From contig CAJKEB010000067.1 of assembly GCA_905198865.1 (NCBI GenBank), positions 1-8,584 on the forward strand: DNA of 8,584 nt, in the 5' to 3' direction. A model generated the notes under the pieces. The model saw only the letters and a list, made by a program, of their open reading frames with translations, ran no database searches and was not told where the DNA came from. Positions 1 to 6,288 of the stretch are shown here, piece after piece (the first letter of the stretch is position 1; every line of letters starts with the position of its first letter). The position numbers were made by a program, and so were the translations under genes. This DNA is from an uncultured Eubacteriales bacterium. Its GTDB lineage: Bacteria; Bacillota; Clostridia; Monoglobales; Monoglobaceae.

Positions 1-57
1 TCGGTGTCCGGCTGCAAGCTTAGCTTGCAATAACTGTTTGTCAAACTATAATTTGTA
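1..57. repeat. Inverted-repeat element, left copy
   Basis: These bases match the reverse complement of 8466-8522 without gaps at 43 of 57 positions. The differences are clustered: 3 bases at 7-9, one in the hairpin loop (22), all nine bases of 34-42, and one at 55. The copy contains a 7-bp perfect hairpin, TGCAAGC (13-19), loop TTA, GCTTGCA (23-29), followed by AATAA, the variable block and then AAACTATAATTT (43-54). It may begin before base 1. The hairpin has no T-tract directly after it on either strand, so it is not a standard terminator. I infer a dispersed intergenic repeat family; no transposase or target-site duplication is visible to prove mobility. Confidence 0.8.
25..52 (+). promoter_or_regulatory. 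Possible promoter inside the left repeat
   Basis: TTGCAA (25-30, four of six matches to the -35 consensus) stands 16 bases before a perfect TATAAT (47-52). It would read towards pheS, upstream of the stronger promoter at 86-114. The same two boxes with the same spacing are preserved in the inverted copy at the other end, although the spacer there has changed. The -35 box overlaps the 3' arm of the hairpin, so any activity could depend on DNA structure. This is a sequence match only. Confidence 0.3.
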
Positions 58-85
58 TAATCCGTATTTTATCTCACAAAAACTC

Positions 86-114
86 TTGAAATTTGGCGGG
101 GTCTGTGATAAAAT
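86..114 (+). promoter_or_regulatory. Promoter of the pheS-pheT-ireB unit
   Basis: TTGAAA (86-91) and TAAAAT (109-114) are separated by exactly 17 bases, and TGA directly before the -10 box gives an extended -10 (TGn). This is a good sigma-A type promoter. Start of transcription would fall near 120-122, leaving an untranslated leader of only about 50 bases. That is far too short for a T-box antitermination leader, the usual control of pheST in many Firmicutes, so this synthetase operon appears to lack one. Confidence 0.75.
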
Positions 115-171
115 AATTCGATAGAGTTTCTACTTATTACTATAGTTAATATATTTTGGAGGTTTTTATAT

Positions 172-1191
172 ATGAAAGAACAGCTTAGCGCTATTAAACA
201 GAATGCCGAGAAGGCACTCTCGGGCGCAATCGACTTAAGCGATCTCGAAAATCTGAGAGTTAAATTCTTAGGTAAAAAGGGCGAGCTCACAAGTGTTATG
301 AAAGGTATGGGCAAGCTCTCCGGCGAGGAGCGCCCCATAATCGGCAAGCTTGCCAACGAAGTCCGCACATTCATCGAGAGCGCGCTTGAAGAAAAGAAAG
401 ACTCACTGCTTAAAAAGGCAAAGGCGGCAAAGCTTGAGCTTGAAACCGTTGATGTCGGCCTGCCGGGCAAAGTGCCGGATACAGGCAAGCGTCACCCCAT
501 GACGACCGTCATTGACGAGATGAACGACATCTTTATCGGTATGGGCTTTTCTATTGCAGAGGGACCGGAGGTTGAGCTTGATTACTATAACTTTGAAGCG
601 CTCAATCTGCCGCCGGATCACCCTGCCCGCGACACTCAGGACACATTCTATATAAACGAGAACACCGTCCTGCGTACCCAGACCTCTCCGGTTCAGATAC
701 GTGTAATGGAAAAGCAAAAACCGCCGGTACGTATTATATCCCCCGGCCGTGTTTACAGAAGCGACGCCGTTGACGCAACTCACTCGCCCGTATTCCATCA
801 AATGGAGGGTCTTGTTGTTGACGAGGGCATAACCATGGCAGACCTTAAGGGAACGCTTGAGGTGTTTATCAAGAAGCTGTACGGCGAGGACACAAAAGTC
901 CGTTTCAGACCGCACCACTTCCCGTTCACGGAGCCAAGTGCAGAGGTTGATATATCCTGTTTTAACTGCGGCGGCGAGGGCTGCCGTATATGCAAGGGCG
1001 AAGGTTGGATAGAAATCCTCGGATGCGGCATGGTTCACCCGAAGGTGCTTGCCAACTGCGGCATCGACCCGGACAAGTATTCCGGCTTTGCTTTCGGTAT
1101 CGGCCTTGAGCGTGTTGCAATGTTCAGATACGGCATTGACGACCTAAGACTGTTCTATGAAAATGATCTGGGATTTTTGAAGCAGTTTTAG
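172..1191 (+). CDS. pheS: Phenylalanyl-tRNA synthetase alpha subunit
   Basis: This is the catalytic subunit of the cytoplasmic alpha2-beta2 class II synthetase that charges tRNA-Phe with phenylalanine. The 339 residues match the family length. Residues 1-95 form the N-terminal coiled-coil tRNA-binding arm. The class II core follows, with motif 2 around 192-213 (GRVYRSDAVDATHSPVFHQ) and motif 3 around 305-326 (GFAFGIGLERVAMFRYG). Ala307 aligns with E. coli Ala294, the residue that sets amino acid pocket size, so the pocket looks wild type. A four-cysteine knuckle (C263, C266, C271, C274) may bind zinc and is common in Firmicutes PheS. The start is well supported by GGAGGT at 158-163, eight bases before ATG. 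Its stop is one base from the next gene, which is not pheT but a kinase-like gene. Confidence 0.98.
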   Translation: MKEQLSAIKQNAEKALSGAIDLSDLENLRVKFLGKKGELTSVMKGMGKLSGEERPIIGKLANEVRTFIESALEEKKDSLLKKAKAAKLELETVDVGLPGKVPDTGKRHPMTTVIDEMNDIFIGMGFSIAEGPEVELDYYNFEALNLPPDHPARDTQDTFYINENTVLRTQTSPVQIRVMEKQKPPVRIISPGRVYRSDAVDATHSPVFHQMEGLVVDEGITMADLKGTLEVFIKKLYGEDTKVRFRPHHFPFTEPSAEVDISCFNCGGEGCRICKGEGWIEILGCGMVHPKVLANCGIDPDKYSGFAFGIGLERVAMFRYGIDDLRLFYENDLGFLKQF

Positions 1192-1192
1192 A

Positions 1193-1705
1193 ATGGAAAA
1201 GGTTATGATAATTGGCTTTTCGGGCGCAGGCAAATCCACATTGGCAATGCGTATGGGAGAAGCTCTTGGCATTGAGCCTACACACATGGACAAACTGCAT
1301 TGGCTTCCCGGCTGGGTAGAAAACACATCGGATAACAAACGCGCTGCGCTGGCTGAGGTGTTAAAACAAGACAGATGGATTATTGACGGTAATTACAGAG
1401 GAATTTGCTGGCAAGAACGTATACAAATGGCTGACACAGTAATTTTCGTTGATGTGAACCGCTTTACCTGCCTTTATCGTACGTGGAAACGTAGCAGAAT
1501 ATATAAAGGGAAAACACGTCCGGATATGGGCGAGGGCTGCCCGGAAAAATTCGATTTTGAATTTGCCAAATGGGTTCTGCTTGACGGACGCAAAAAACGG
1601 AAAGCCTATCTCAAACTGATGAAAACGCTCGAGGATGAAGGAAGAATCACCTATATCTTTAAAAGCGGAAAGGCTATAAATAAATTTTTGGAAGGATTGA
1701 ATTAA
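1193..1705 (+). CDS. P-loop kinase-like protein (FlaR/topology-modulation type)
   Basis: A 170-residue P-loop NTPase with an adenylate-kinase-like layout. Visible features are a Walker A loop GFSGAGKST at residues 8-16, the HMDKLHWLPGW segment at 31-41, WIIDGNY at 62-68, a hydrophobic strand ending in aspartate (VIFVD, 83-87), and a basic lid-like stretch ending RPDMGEGCPEKFD (109-121). This pattern is that of proteins annotated as DNA topology modulation protein FlaR or AAA_17/adenylate-kinase-like; their true substrate is not established. It is soluble, with no signal peptide or membrane segment. It sits between pheS and pheT with gaps of 1 and 2 bases. No convincing ribosome binding site precedes ATG, so translation is probably coupled to pheS. 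An in-frame ATG at 1205 is less likely because residues 1-4 fit the family start. About 43% G+C over 300 bases counted by eye, against about 54% in sampled pheT, suggests later acquisition. Confidence 0.85.
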   Translation: MEKVMIIGFSGAGKSTLAMRMGEALGIEPTHMDKLHWLPGWVENTSDNKRAALAEVLKQDRWIIDGNYRGICWQERIQMADTVIFVDVNRFTCLYRTWKRSRIYKGKTRPDMGEGCPEKFDFEFAKWVLLDGRKKRKAYLKLMKTLEDEGRITYIFKSGKAINKFLEGLN

Positions 1706-1707
1706 AA

Positions 1708-4068
1708 ATGAATTTACCACTTTCATGGCTTAAGGATTACATGAATACAGACGGCATTTCAAATAAGGAATACGCCGACAAGCTCACAATGAGCGGTTCA
1801 ATCGTTGAGGGGATCGAAAACCCTGCCGACGAGTTCAAAAACGTTGTTGTGGGAAAGATAACAAAGATAGAAAAGCACCCGGACGCCGACAAGCTTGTTA
1901 TATGCCAGGTAGATGTCGGCGAGGGCGAGGATATACAGATTGTGACCGGCGCGCCTAACGTATTCGAGGGCGCAGTCGTTCCCGTGGCAAAGCACAAGAG
2001 CCTGCTTCCGGGCGGCGTGAAGATTACAAAGGGCAAGCTCCGCGGCGTAGTCAGCATGGGTATGATGTGCTCGACAGACGAGCTTGGCATATCCAAAGAG
2101 CGAGCTACCGGAATACTTATTCTGCCGGACAGCACACCGATAGGTGAGGACATCACAAAGGTACTCGGCCTTGACGAGAGCGTTGCCGAATTCGAGATTA
2201 CCTCGAACCGTCCCGACTGCATGAGCATAATCGGTCTTGCGCGTGAATCTGCGGCAACGTTTAACCGTGAATTTAAAATCCCGGAGATTAAGCCAACCGG
2301 CAACAGCGAGGACGCAAACGATTACGCAAGCGTTGAAATAACCGATCCTGAGCTTTGCCCCAGATATATCGGCAGAGTAGTAAAGAATGTAAAGATCGGT
2401 CCGTCGCCCGAATGGATGCAGCACCGTCTTACCGCGTGCGGACTTCGCTCCATTAATAATATTGTCGATATTACCAACTATATCATGCTTGAATACGGTC
2501 AGCCGATGCACGCATACGACCTTGACAATGTCGAGGGCAGGAAAATTATCGTCCGTGACGCGCATGAAAGCGAGCTTCTTGAAACTCTTGACGATCAGCC
2601 GCGTGAGCTTAAGTCTGGCATGATTACCATTGCCGATGATAAGCGTGCAATCGGCGTTGCCGGAGTAATGGGCGGAGCAAATTCCGAGGTGACCGACAGC
2701 ACAACTACCGTTTTGTTCGAGAGCGCAAACTTCCACCCGGCACTCGTCCGCCGCGGCGCAAAGGCACTCGGTATGCGCACCGACGCGTCCGCCTTGTTTG
2801 AAAAGGGTCTTGACCCGAACAACTGTATGGCGGCAATCAACCGCGCATGTGAGCTGATTGAGGATATGGGCGCAGGCGAAGTTGTCGGCGGATGTATCGA
2901 TGTTTATCCGAAGAAAAAGGAAAACACGGTGCTGCCGTTTGAACCCGAAAAGATTAACAAGTTCCTCGGCACCGACCTGACGGACGAGGAAATGACAGAT
3001 TACTTGACCCGTCTTGAATTCAAAATCGAGAACGGAAAGATAATCGTTCCGACCTTCAGAGGCGATGTTGAAGCTATGGCTGACGTTGCCGAGGAGGTTG
3101 CAAGACTGTACGGCTATGACAACCTGCCCACAACACTGATGAACAGCCGTGTTATGGCAGGCGGAAAGAACTTTAAACAGAAAATCGAGAGCAGAATAAA
3201 AGATATACTCACATCATATGGTTTATATGAGACAATGACATATTCATTCATCGACCCGAAGGAATTTGAGCAGACGCGTGTTCCGATGGGTGAGACGGTT
3301 AAAATTCTTAACCCGCTCGGCGAGGAAAACAGCGTTATGCGTAAGTCGATGCTGTCGTCTATCCTCAAGACCATGAGGGTTAACAGCAACCGCAGAGCAA
3401 GCGAGGCAAAGGCGTTTGAAATAGGAACCGTTTACCTGCCCGAAAAGCCTGTTCTGGACGGCTATCTGCCCGAAGAAAAGCAAATCGTTGCACTCGGTAT
3501 GTACGGCAGTGATGTTGACTTCTTCACAATCAAGGGAATAGTTCAGGGACTGCTTGAGAGCCTTGGTATAACAGACTTCAGCTTTGAGACCGAGAATGAA
3601 AACCCGTCATATCACCCCGGAAGATGCGCGTCAGTTAAGCTCGGCGCCGATTTCCTCGGTCACATCGGTCAGGTTCACCCTGAGGTTCTGGACGAACTCA
3701 AAATTCCTCAGGAGGTATATGCCGCAGAGCTCGATCTGAACACGATTTTAAAGCACGCAACCTTCGACAGAAAGTATAAGGAGCTGCCCAAGTTCCCGGC
3801 GTCGGGACGTGACATAGCGGTAGTAACCGATAAGTCCCTCAGCGTCCGCGAAATTGAGCGCGTCATCGAGGCAAACCGCACTGACTTTCTCGAAAGCTAC
3901 AAGCTGTTCGACGTGTACGAGGGTGAACAGGTCGAAGAAGGCAAAAAGAGTGTTGCTTACTCGCTGACCTTTAGAGCGGCGAACAGAACACTGACCGACA
4001 GCGAAATTAATAAGGTAATGGATAAGATTCTCGCCGGACTGAAAGACATAGGCGCAGAACTCAGATAA
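1708..4068 (+). CDS. pheT: Phenylalanyl-tRNA synthetase beta subunit
   Basis: This is the large subunit of the PheRS heterotetramer, responsible for tRNA recognition and for hydrolysis of mischarged Tyr-tRNA-Phe. The 786 residues are close to the usual bacterial length. Domains in order are an EMAP/OB-type tRNA-binding domain (about 40-150, with VVVGKITKIEKHPDADKL), the B3/B4 editing region (about 210-400, with GQPMHAYD at 264-271 and IGVAGVMGGANSEV at 315-328), B5 (about 405-475), the catalytic-like class II domain (about 490-680), and the C-terminal FDX-ACB anticodon-binding domain (about 693-785, PKFPASGRDIAVV). Nothing seems truncated. Its ribosome binding site GGAAGGA (1690-1696) lies inside the 3' end of the kinase-like gene, 11 bases from ATG, so expression is tied to that gene. 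It should assemble with the pheS product. Confidence 0.98.
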   Translation: MNLPLSWLKDYMNTDGISNKEYADKLTMSGSIVEGIENPADEFKNVVVGKITKIEKHPDADKLVICQVDVGEGEDIQIVTGAPNVFEGAVVPVAKHKSLLPGGVKITKGKLRGVVSMGMMCSTDELGISKERATGILILPDSTPIGEDITKVLGLDESVAEFEITSNRPDCMSIIGLARESAATFNREFKIPEIKPTGNSEDANDYASVEITDPELCPRYIGRVVKNVKIGPSPEWMQHRLTACGLRSINNIVDITNYIMLEYGQPMHAYDLDNVEGRKIIVRDAHESELLETLDDQPRELKSGMITIADDKRAIGVAGVMGGANSEVTDSTTTVLFESANFHPALVRRGAKALGMRTDASALFEKGLDPNNCMAAINRACELIEDMGAGEVVGGCIDVYPKKKENTVLPFEPEKINKFLGTDLTDEEMTDYLTRLEFKIENGKIIVPTFRGDVEAMADVAEEVARLYGYDNLPTTLMNSRVMAGGKNFKQKIESRIKDILTSYGLYETMTYSFIDPKEFEQTRVPMGETVKILNPLGEENSVMRKSMLSSILKTMRVNSNRRASEAKAFEIGTVYLPEKPVLDGYLPEEKQIVALGMYGSDVDFFTIKGIVQGLLESLGITDFSFETENENPSYHPGRCASVKLGADFLGHIGQVHPEVLDELKIPQEVYAAELDLNTILKHATFDRKYKELPKFPASGRDIAVVTDKSLSVREIERVIEANRTDFLESYKLFDVYEGEQVEEGKKSVAYSLTFRAANRTLTDSEINKVMDKILAGLKDIGAELR

Positions 4069-4099
4069 CTTAATAAATCAGATAATATATAAATGGAAG

Positions 4100-4106
4100 A
4101 AGGTGG
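4100..4106 (+). promoter_or_regulatory. Ribosome binding site that fixes the ireB start
   Basis: AAGGTGG ends four bases before ATG 4111. An in-frame ATG at 4093 lies upstream of this site, and translating from it would merely read the ribosome binding site as MEEGGK. No such site precedes 4093, where the sequence is AT-only (GATAATATATAA). The downstream ATG is therefore the better start. Confidence 0.8.
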
Positions 4107-4110
4107 GAAA

Positions 4111-4356
4111 ATGGAAAACCAACAAACCATGAAATTTGAGGTTGAAGCCGAACGCCCCGACCCGCATACAATAATAATGTCGGTCTATGAGGCTTTATCC
4201 GAAAAGGGCTACAATCCGATTAACCAGATTGTAGGCTATATTCTTTCGGGCGACCCGTCATACATCACGTCGTACAACGGAGCCAGAAGCCTTGTCCGTA
4301 AGCTTGAACGTGACGAACTTCTTGAAGAACTCGTTGCTCAGTATGTGAAGAAATAG
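4111..4356 (+). CDS. ireB: IreB family regulatory phosphoprotein (UPF0297)
   Basis: An 81-residue protein with the highly conserved core GYNPINQIVGYILSGDP, then a YITSYNGAR segment and RKLERDELLEELV, diagnostic of IreB. In Enterococcus faecalis IreB is a small dimeric substrate of the PASTA-domain Ser/Thr kinase IreK and of the phosphatase IreP, and acts as a negative regulator of cephalosporin resistance. There two N-terminal threonines are phosphorylated; here only one lies near the N terminus (Thr6, in QTMKF), apparently matching the second site, with Asn at the first. That alignment is from memory. It lies 42 bases after pheT and just before a terminator, so it is the last gene of the pheS unit. 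In many Firmicutes the gene sits with alaS and ruvX (yqgF), so this placement is unusual. The cell-envelope role is inferred from the family. Confidence 0.93.
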   Translation: MENQQTMKFEVEAERPDPHTIIMSVYEALSEKGYNPINQIVGYILSGDPSYITSYNGARSLVRKLERDELLEELVAQYVKK

Positions 4357-4367
4357 GAATAATACTT

Positions 4368-4400
4368 ACAAAATCAGGCTTATAATGAGCCTGATTTTGT
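4368..4400 (+). terminator. Rho-independent terminator after ireB
   Basis: A perfect 13-bp stem, ACAAAATCAGGCT (4368-4380) and AGCCTGATTTTGT (4388-4400), closes a 7-base loop. The GC-rich part is at the top and the AAAA/TTTT runs are at the base, so the T-tract is part of the stem and the structure could stop transcription on either strand. It ends the pheS-kinase-pheT-ireB unit and insulates it from the ruvA promoter downstream. Confidence 0.9.
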
Positions 4401-4522
4401 GTTATAGCAGAAAATAAATAAGATACTTTATTTTAACACATATAAGTGAGGCGAATGTTGTGTAAATGCGCTATGCCGTATTAACCGGAGGGCGCTTCTA
4501 TATTCTTTTTCAAAAATACCCC
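4401..4522. other. AT-rich spacer between the two transcription units
   Basis: This stretch between terminator and ruvA promoter holds no convincing gene. It contains an AT-rich inverted repeat, AAAATAAA (4411-4418) and TTTATTTT (4427-4434), and a GAGG-preceded nine-codon frame (4455-4484, MLCKCAMPY), which I do not regard as real. A weak GCGC-based pairing (4468-4471 with 4492-4495) is also present. No conserved riboswitch architecture is recognisable. Confidence 0.5.
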
Positions 4523-4551
4523 TTGATATAATCCGCCATGTTTGGTATAAT
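4523..4551 (+). promoter_or_regulatory. Strong promoter of the ruvA-ruvB-metG unit
   Basis: TTGATA (4523-4528) and a perfect TATAAT (4546-4551) are separated by 17 bases, close to the ideal sigma-A promoter. Transcription would begin near 4558, giving a leader of about 36 bases before ruvA ATG. No LexA-type operator was recognised at the boxes, so there is no visible sign of SOS control. A strong constitutive promoter suits a unit that ends in an essential synthetase gene. Confidence 0.85.
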
Positions 4552-4593
4552 ATTCACAATATAGGTTTATACACAGGTTATCGGAGGTGAATT

Positions 4594-5190
4594 ATGTTTT
4601 ATTATATAGAGGGCAAGCTGGCGGTCAAGACCGAATCGTTTGCGGTAATTGACGCAGGCGGAGTCGGATACCGGATATTTTCGACCCGTACATCGCTTGA
4701 GGACTTGGGCGAAGTCGGAAGCAAGGCGAAGCTTTATATCTACACAAACATCAAATCATCGTCCGATATTTTTACACTCTACGGCTTTTCGACTCAGGAG
4801 GAGAAGAACATCTTTGAAATGATTCTGAGCGTAAGCGGTGTGGGCGCAAAGACGGCGGCAAGCCTTTTGTCGAATATTTCGCCGTCTAAGTTTGCAATGT
4901 GCGTTGTGACAAACGACTCAAAGTATCTCTCAAAGAATACCCCGGGACTCGGCCCCAAGGGCGCACAGCGGATAATCCTTGAACTTAAGGACAAGTTCAA
5001 GGACGCCGACATCAGCGGTATGCCGGCAGATGAGATGTTTGCGCCGGAACTTGACAGCGATAACGAAGCCGTTTCCGCGCTTGTTGTTCTCGGCTATACA
5101 AAAGACGAGGCAATGCGCGCTCTGGCAGGAGCGACCGGCTCGACCGAGGATATGATAAAGTACGGACTTAAACAATTGATGAAGGCGTAG
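4594..5190 (+). CDS. ruvA: Holliday junction branch migration complex subunit RuvA
   Basis: RuvA is the junction-binding subunit that loads RuvB rings onto Holliday junctions in recombination and repair. The 198 residues match the family. Domain I (about 1-63) is an OB fold ending in LYGF. Domain II carries two helix-hairpin-helix motifs, SVSGVGAKTAASLLS (79-93) and TPGLGPKGAQRIILELKDK (116-134). The C-terminal RuvB-binding domain III is at about 152-198 (ALVVLGYTKDEA). The start follows GGAGGTGA (4583-4590) with six bases between GGAGG and ATG. One oddity: the acidic pin, E55-D56 in E. coli within VREDAQLLYGF, reads S57-D58 here (KSSSDIFTLYGF), so glutamate and the preceding arginine are lost. 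The second HhH has Gly where Thr is usual. It is first in its unit, 16 bases before ruvB. Confidence 0.97.
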   Translation: MFYYIEGKLAVKTESFAVIDAGGVGYRIFSTRTSLEDLGEVGSKAKLYIYTNIKSSSDIFTLYGFSTQEEKNIFEMILSVSGVGAKTAASLLSNISPSKFAMCVVTNDSKYLSKNTPGLGPKGAQRIILELKDKFKDADISGMPADEMFAPELDSDNEAVSALVVLGYTKDEAMRALAGATGSTEDMIKYGLKQLMKA

Positions 5191-5206
5191 AGAACAGGTA
5201 ACAGAT

Positions 5207-6235
5207 ATGACACTTGATAATAACGAAGAACGTATTGTCTCAACCAATGAGACAAATGACGATACTGAAATTGAATACAGCTTACGGCCGAAAACTCTCG
5301 ATGAGTACATAGGTCAGGTCAAGGCAAAAGAAAACATGAAGGTGTTTATTCAAGCCGCTAAAATGCGCGGCGAGCCTCTTGACCATGTGCTTCTGTACGG
5401 TCCTCCGGGACTCGGAAAGACCACCCTTGCCGGGATTATTGCAAACGAGATGGGCGTGAATATCAGAATCACGTCAGGACCTGCGATTGAGAAGCAGGGC
5501 GATCTGGCGGCGCTTCTCACCAACCTGTCGCAGGACGATATACTGTTCGTGGACGAAATCCACCGCATCAACAGGAGCGTTGAGGAAATACTTTATCCGG
5601 CAATGGAGGACTATGCGCTTGATATTATAATCGGCAAGGGTCCGTCAGCGCGTTCTATCAGGCTTGACCTGCCTAAGTTCACGCTGATCGGAGCGACTAC
5701 CAAAGCAGGCGCGCTGACTGCACCGCTCAGAGACAGGTTCGGCGTTATCAGCCGGCTTGAAATGTACCGTCCCGAAGAGCTGCGCATGATTGTTGAGCGA
5801 AGCGCAGGCATTCTCGGTATAGAAATCGACACGGCCGGCGCTGCTGAGATAGCAAAGCGTTCGCGCGGTACTCCGAGAATTGCAAACAGGCTGCTCAAGC
5901 GTGTGAGAGACTTTGCACAGCTCAGTAATGACGGACGGATAACCCGCGAGATTGCTGACGATGCGCTTAACCGTCTCGAAATCGACAGCCTCGGCCTTGA
6001 CTCCAACGACAAGCGAATGCTTATGACGGTTATAGAGCATTACGGCGGCGGCCCTGTCGGTCTTGATACTCTTGCCGCAACGATTAACGAGGAACGCGAC
6101 ACGATTGAGGACGTATACGAGCCGTACCTTATACAGATTGGCTTTATCAACCGTACCCCCAGAGGCAGAATAGTTACGCCGGCGGCGTATGAGCATTTCG
6201 GTATACCGTACGGAAACGAAAACTTCAGTTTTTGA
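5207..6235 (+). CDS. ruvB: Holliday junction branch migration DNA helicase RuvB
   Basis: RuvB is the hexameric AAA+ motor (EC 3.6.4.12 type activity) that drives branch migration with RuvA. The 342 residues are the normal length. Visible motifs are Walker A GPPGLGKT (65-72), Walker B LFVDEIHR (113-120), sensor 1 GATT (162-165), the arginine-finger segment PLRDRFG (173-179), sensor 2 GTPRIANRLL (221-230), and a C-terminal winged helix with TPRGRIVTPAAYEHFG (317-332). All expected catalytic residues appear present. The N-terminal 22 residues are acidic and variable. The ribosome binding site is weak (AGGT at 5196-5199, seven bases from ATG), so coupling to ruvA translation is likely. No ruvC is present in the window; the resolvase partner must be encoded elsewhere. 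Confidence 0.98.
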   Translation: MTLDNNEERIVSTNETNDDTEIEYSLRPKTLDEYIGQVKAKENMKVFIQAAKMRGEPLDHVLLYGPPGLGKTTLAGIIANEMGVNIRITSGPAIEKQGDLAALLTNLSQDDILFVDEIHRINRSVEEILYPAMEDYALDIIIGKGPSARSIRLDLPKFTLIGATTKAGALTAPLRDRFGVISRLEMYRPEELRMIVERSAGILGIEIDTAGAAEIAKRSRGTPRIANRLLKRVRDFAQLSNDGRITREIADDALNRLEIDSLGLDSNDKRMLMTVIEHYGGGPVGLDTLAATINEERDTIEDVYEPYLIQIGFINRTPRGRIVTPAAYEHFGIPYGNENFSF

Positions 6236-6288
6236 TATGATGAACGTTATCATTAAAATAAAATAACAATCGAAAGGACTAAATACAC

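Noticed and set aside
56..61. A second TATAAT at 56-61 as a -10 box
   Set aside because: The only -35-like match, TTGTCA at 38-43, is just 12 bases upstream, too close for sigma-A, so it is not called as a promoter.
403..1038. A 211-codon open frame on the minus strand inside pheS
   Set aside because: It is the mirror of a highly conserved synthetase core and resembles no protein family I know; a shadow of pheS.
1798..2736. A 312-codon open frame on the minus strand inside pheT
   Set aside because: It lies fully antisense to conserved PheT domains, has no ribosome binding site or recognisable motif, and its composition follows from pheT codon bias.
4455..4484. A nine-codon frame (MLCKCAMPY) preceded by GAGG upstream of ruvA, as a possible leader peptide
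   Set aside because: It lies upstream of the strong ruvA promoter, so it would not be on the main ruvA transcript, and there is no attenuator hairpin after it.
6237..6253. A weak inverted repeat around AACGTT between ruvB and metG
   Set aside because: The pairing is AT-rich with a G-U and no T-tract; it is too weak to call a terminator or operator.
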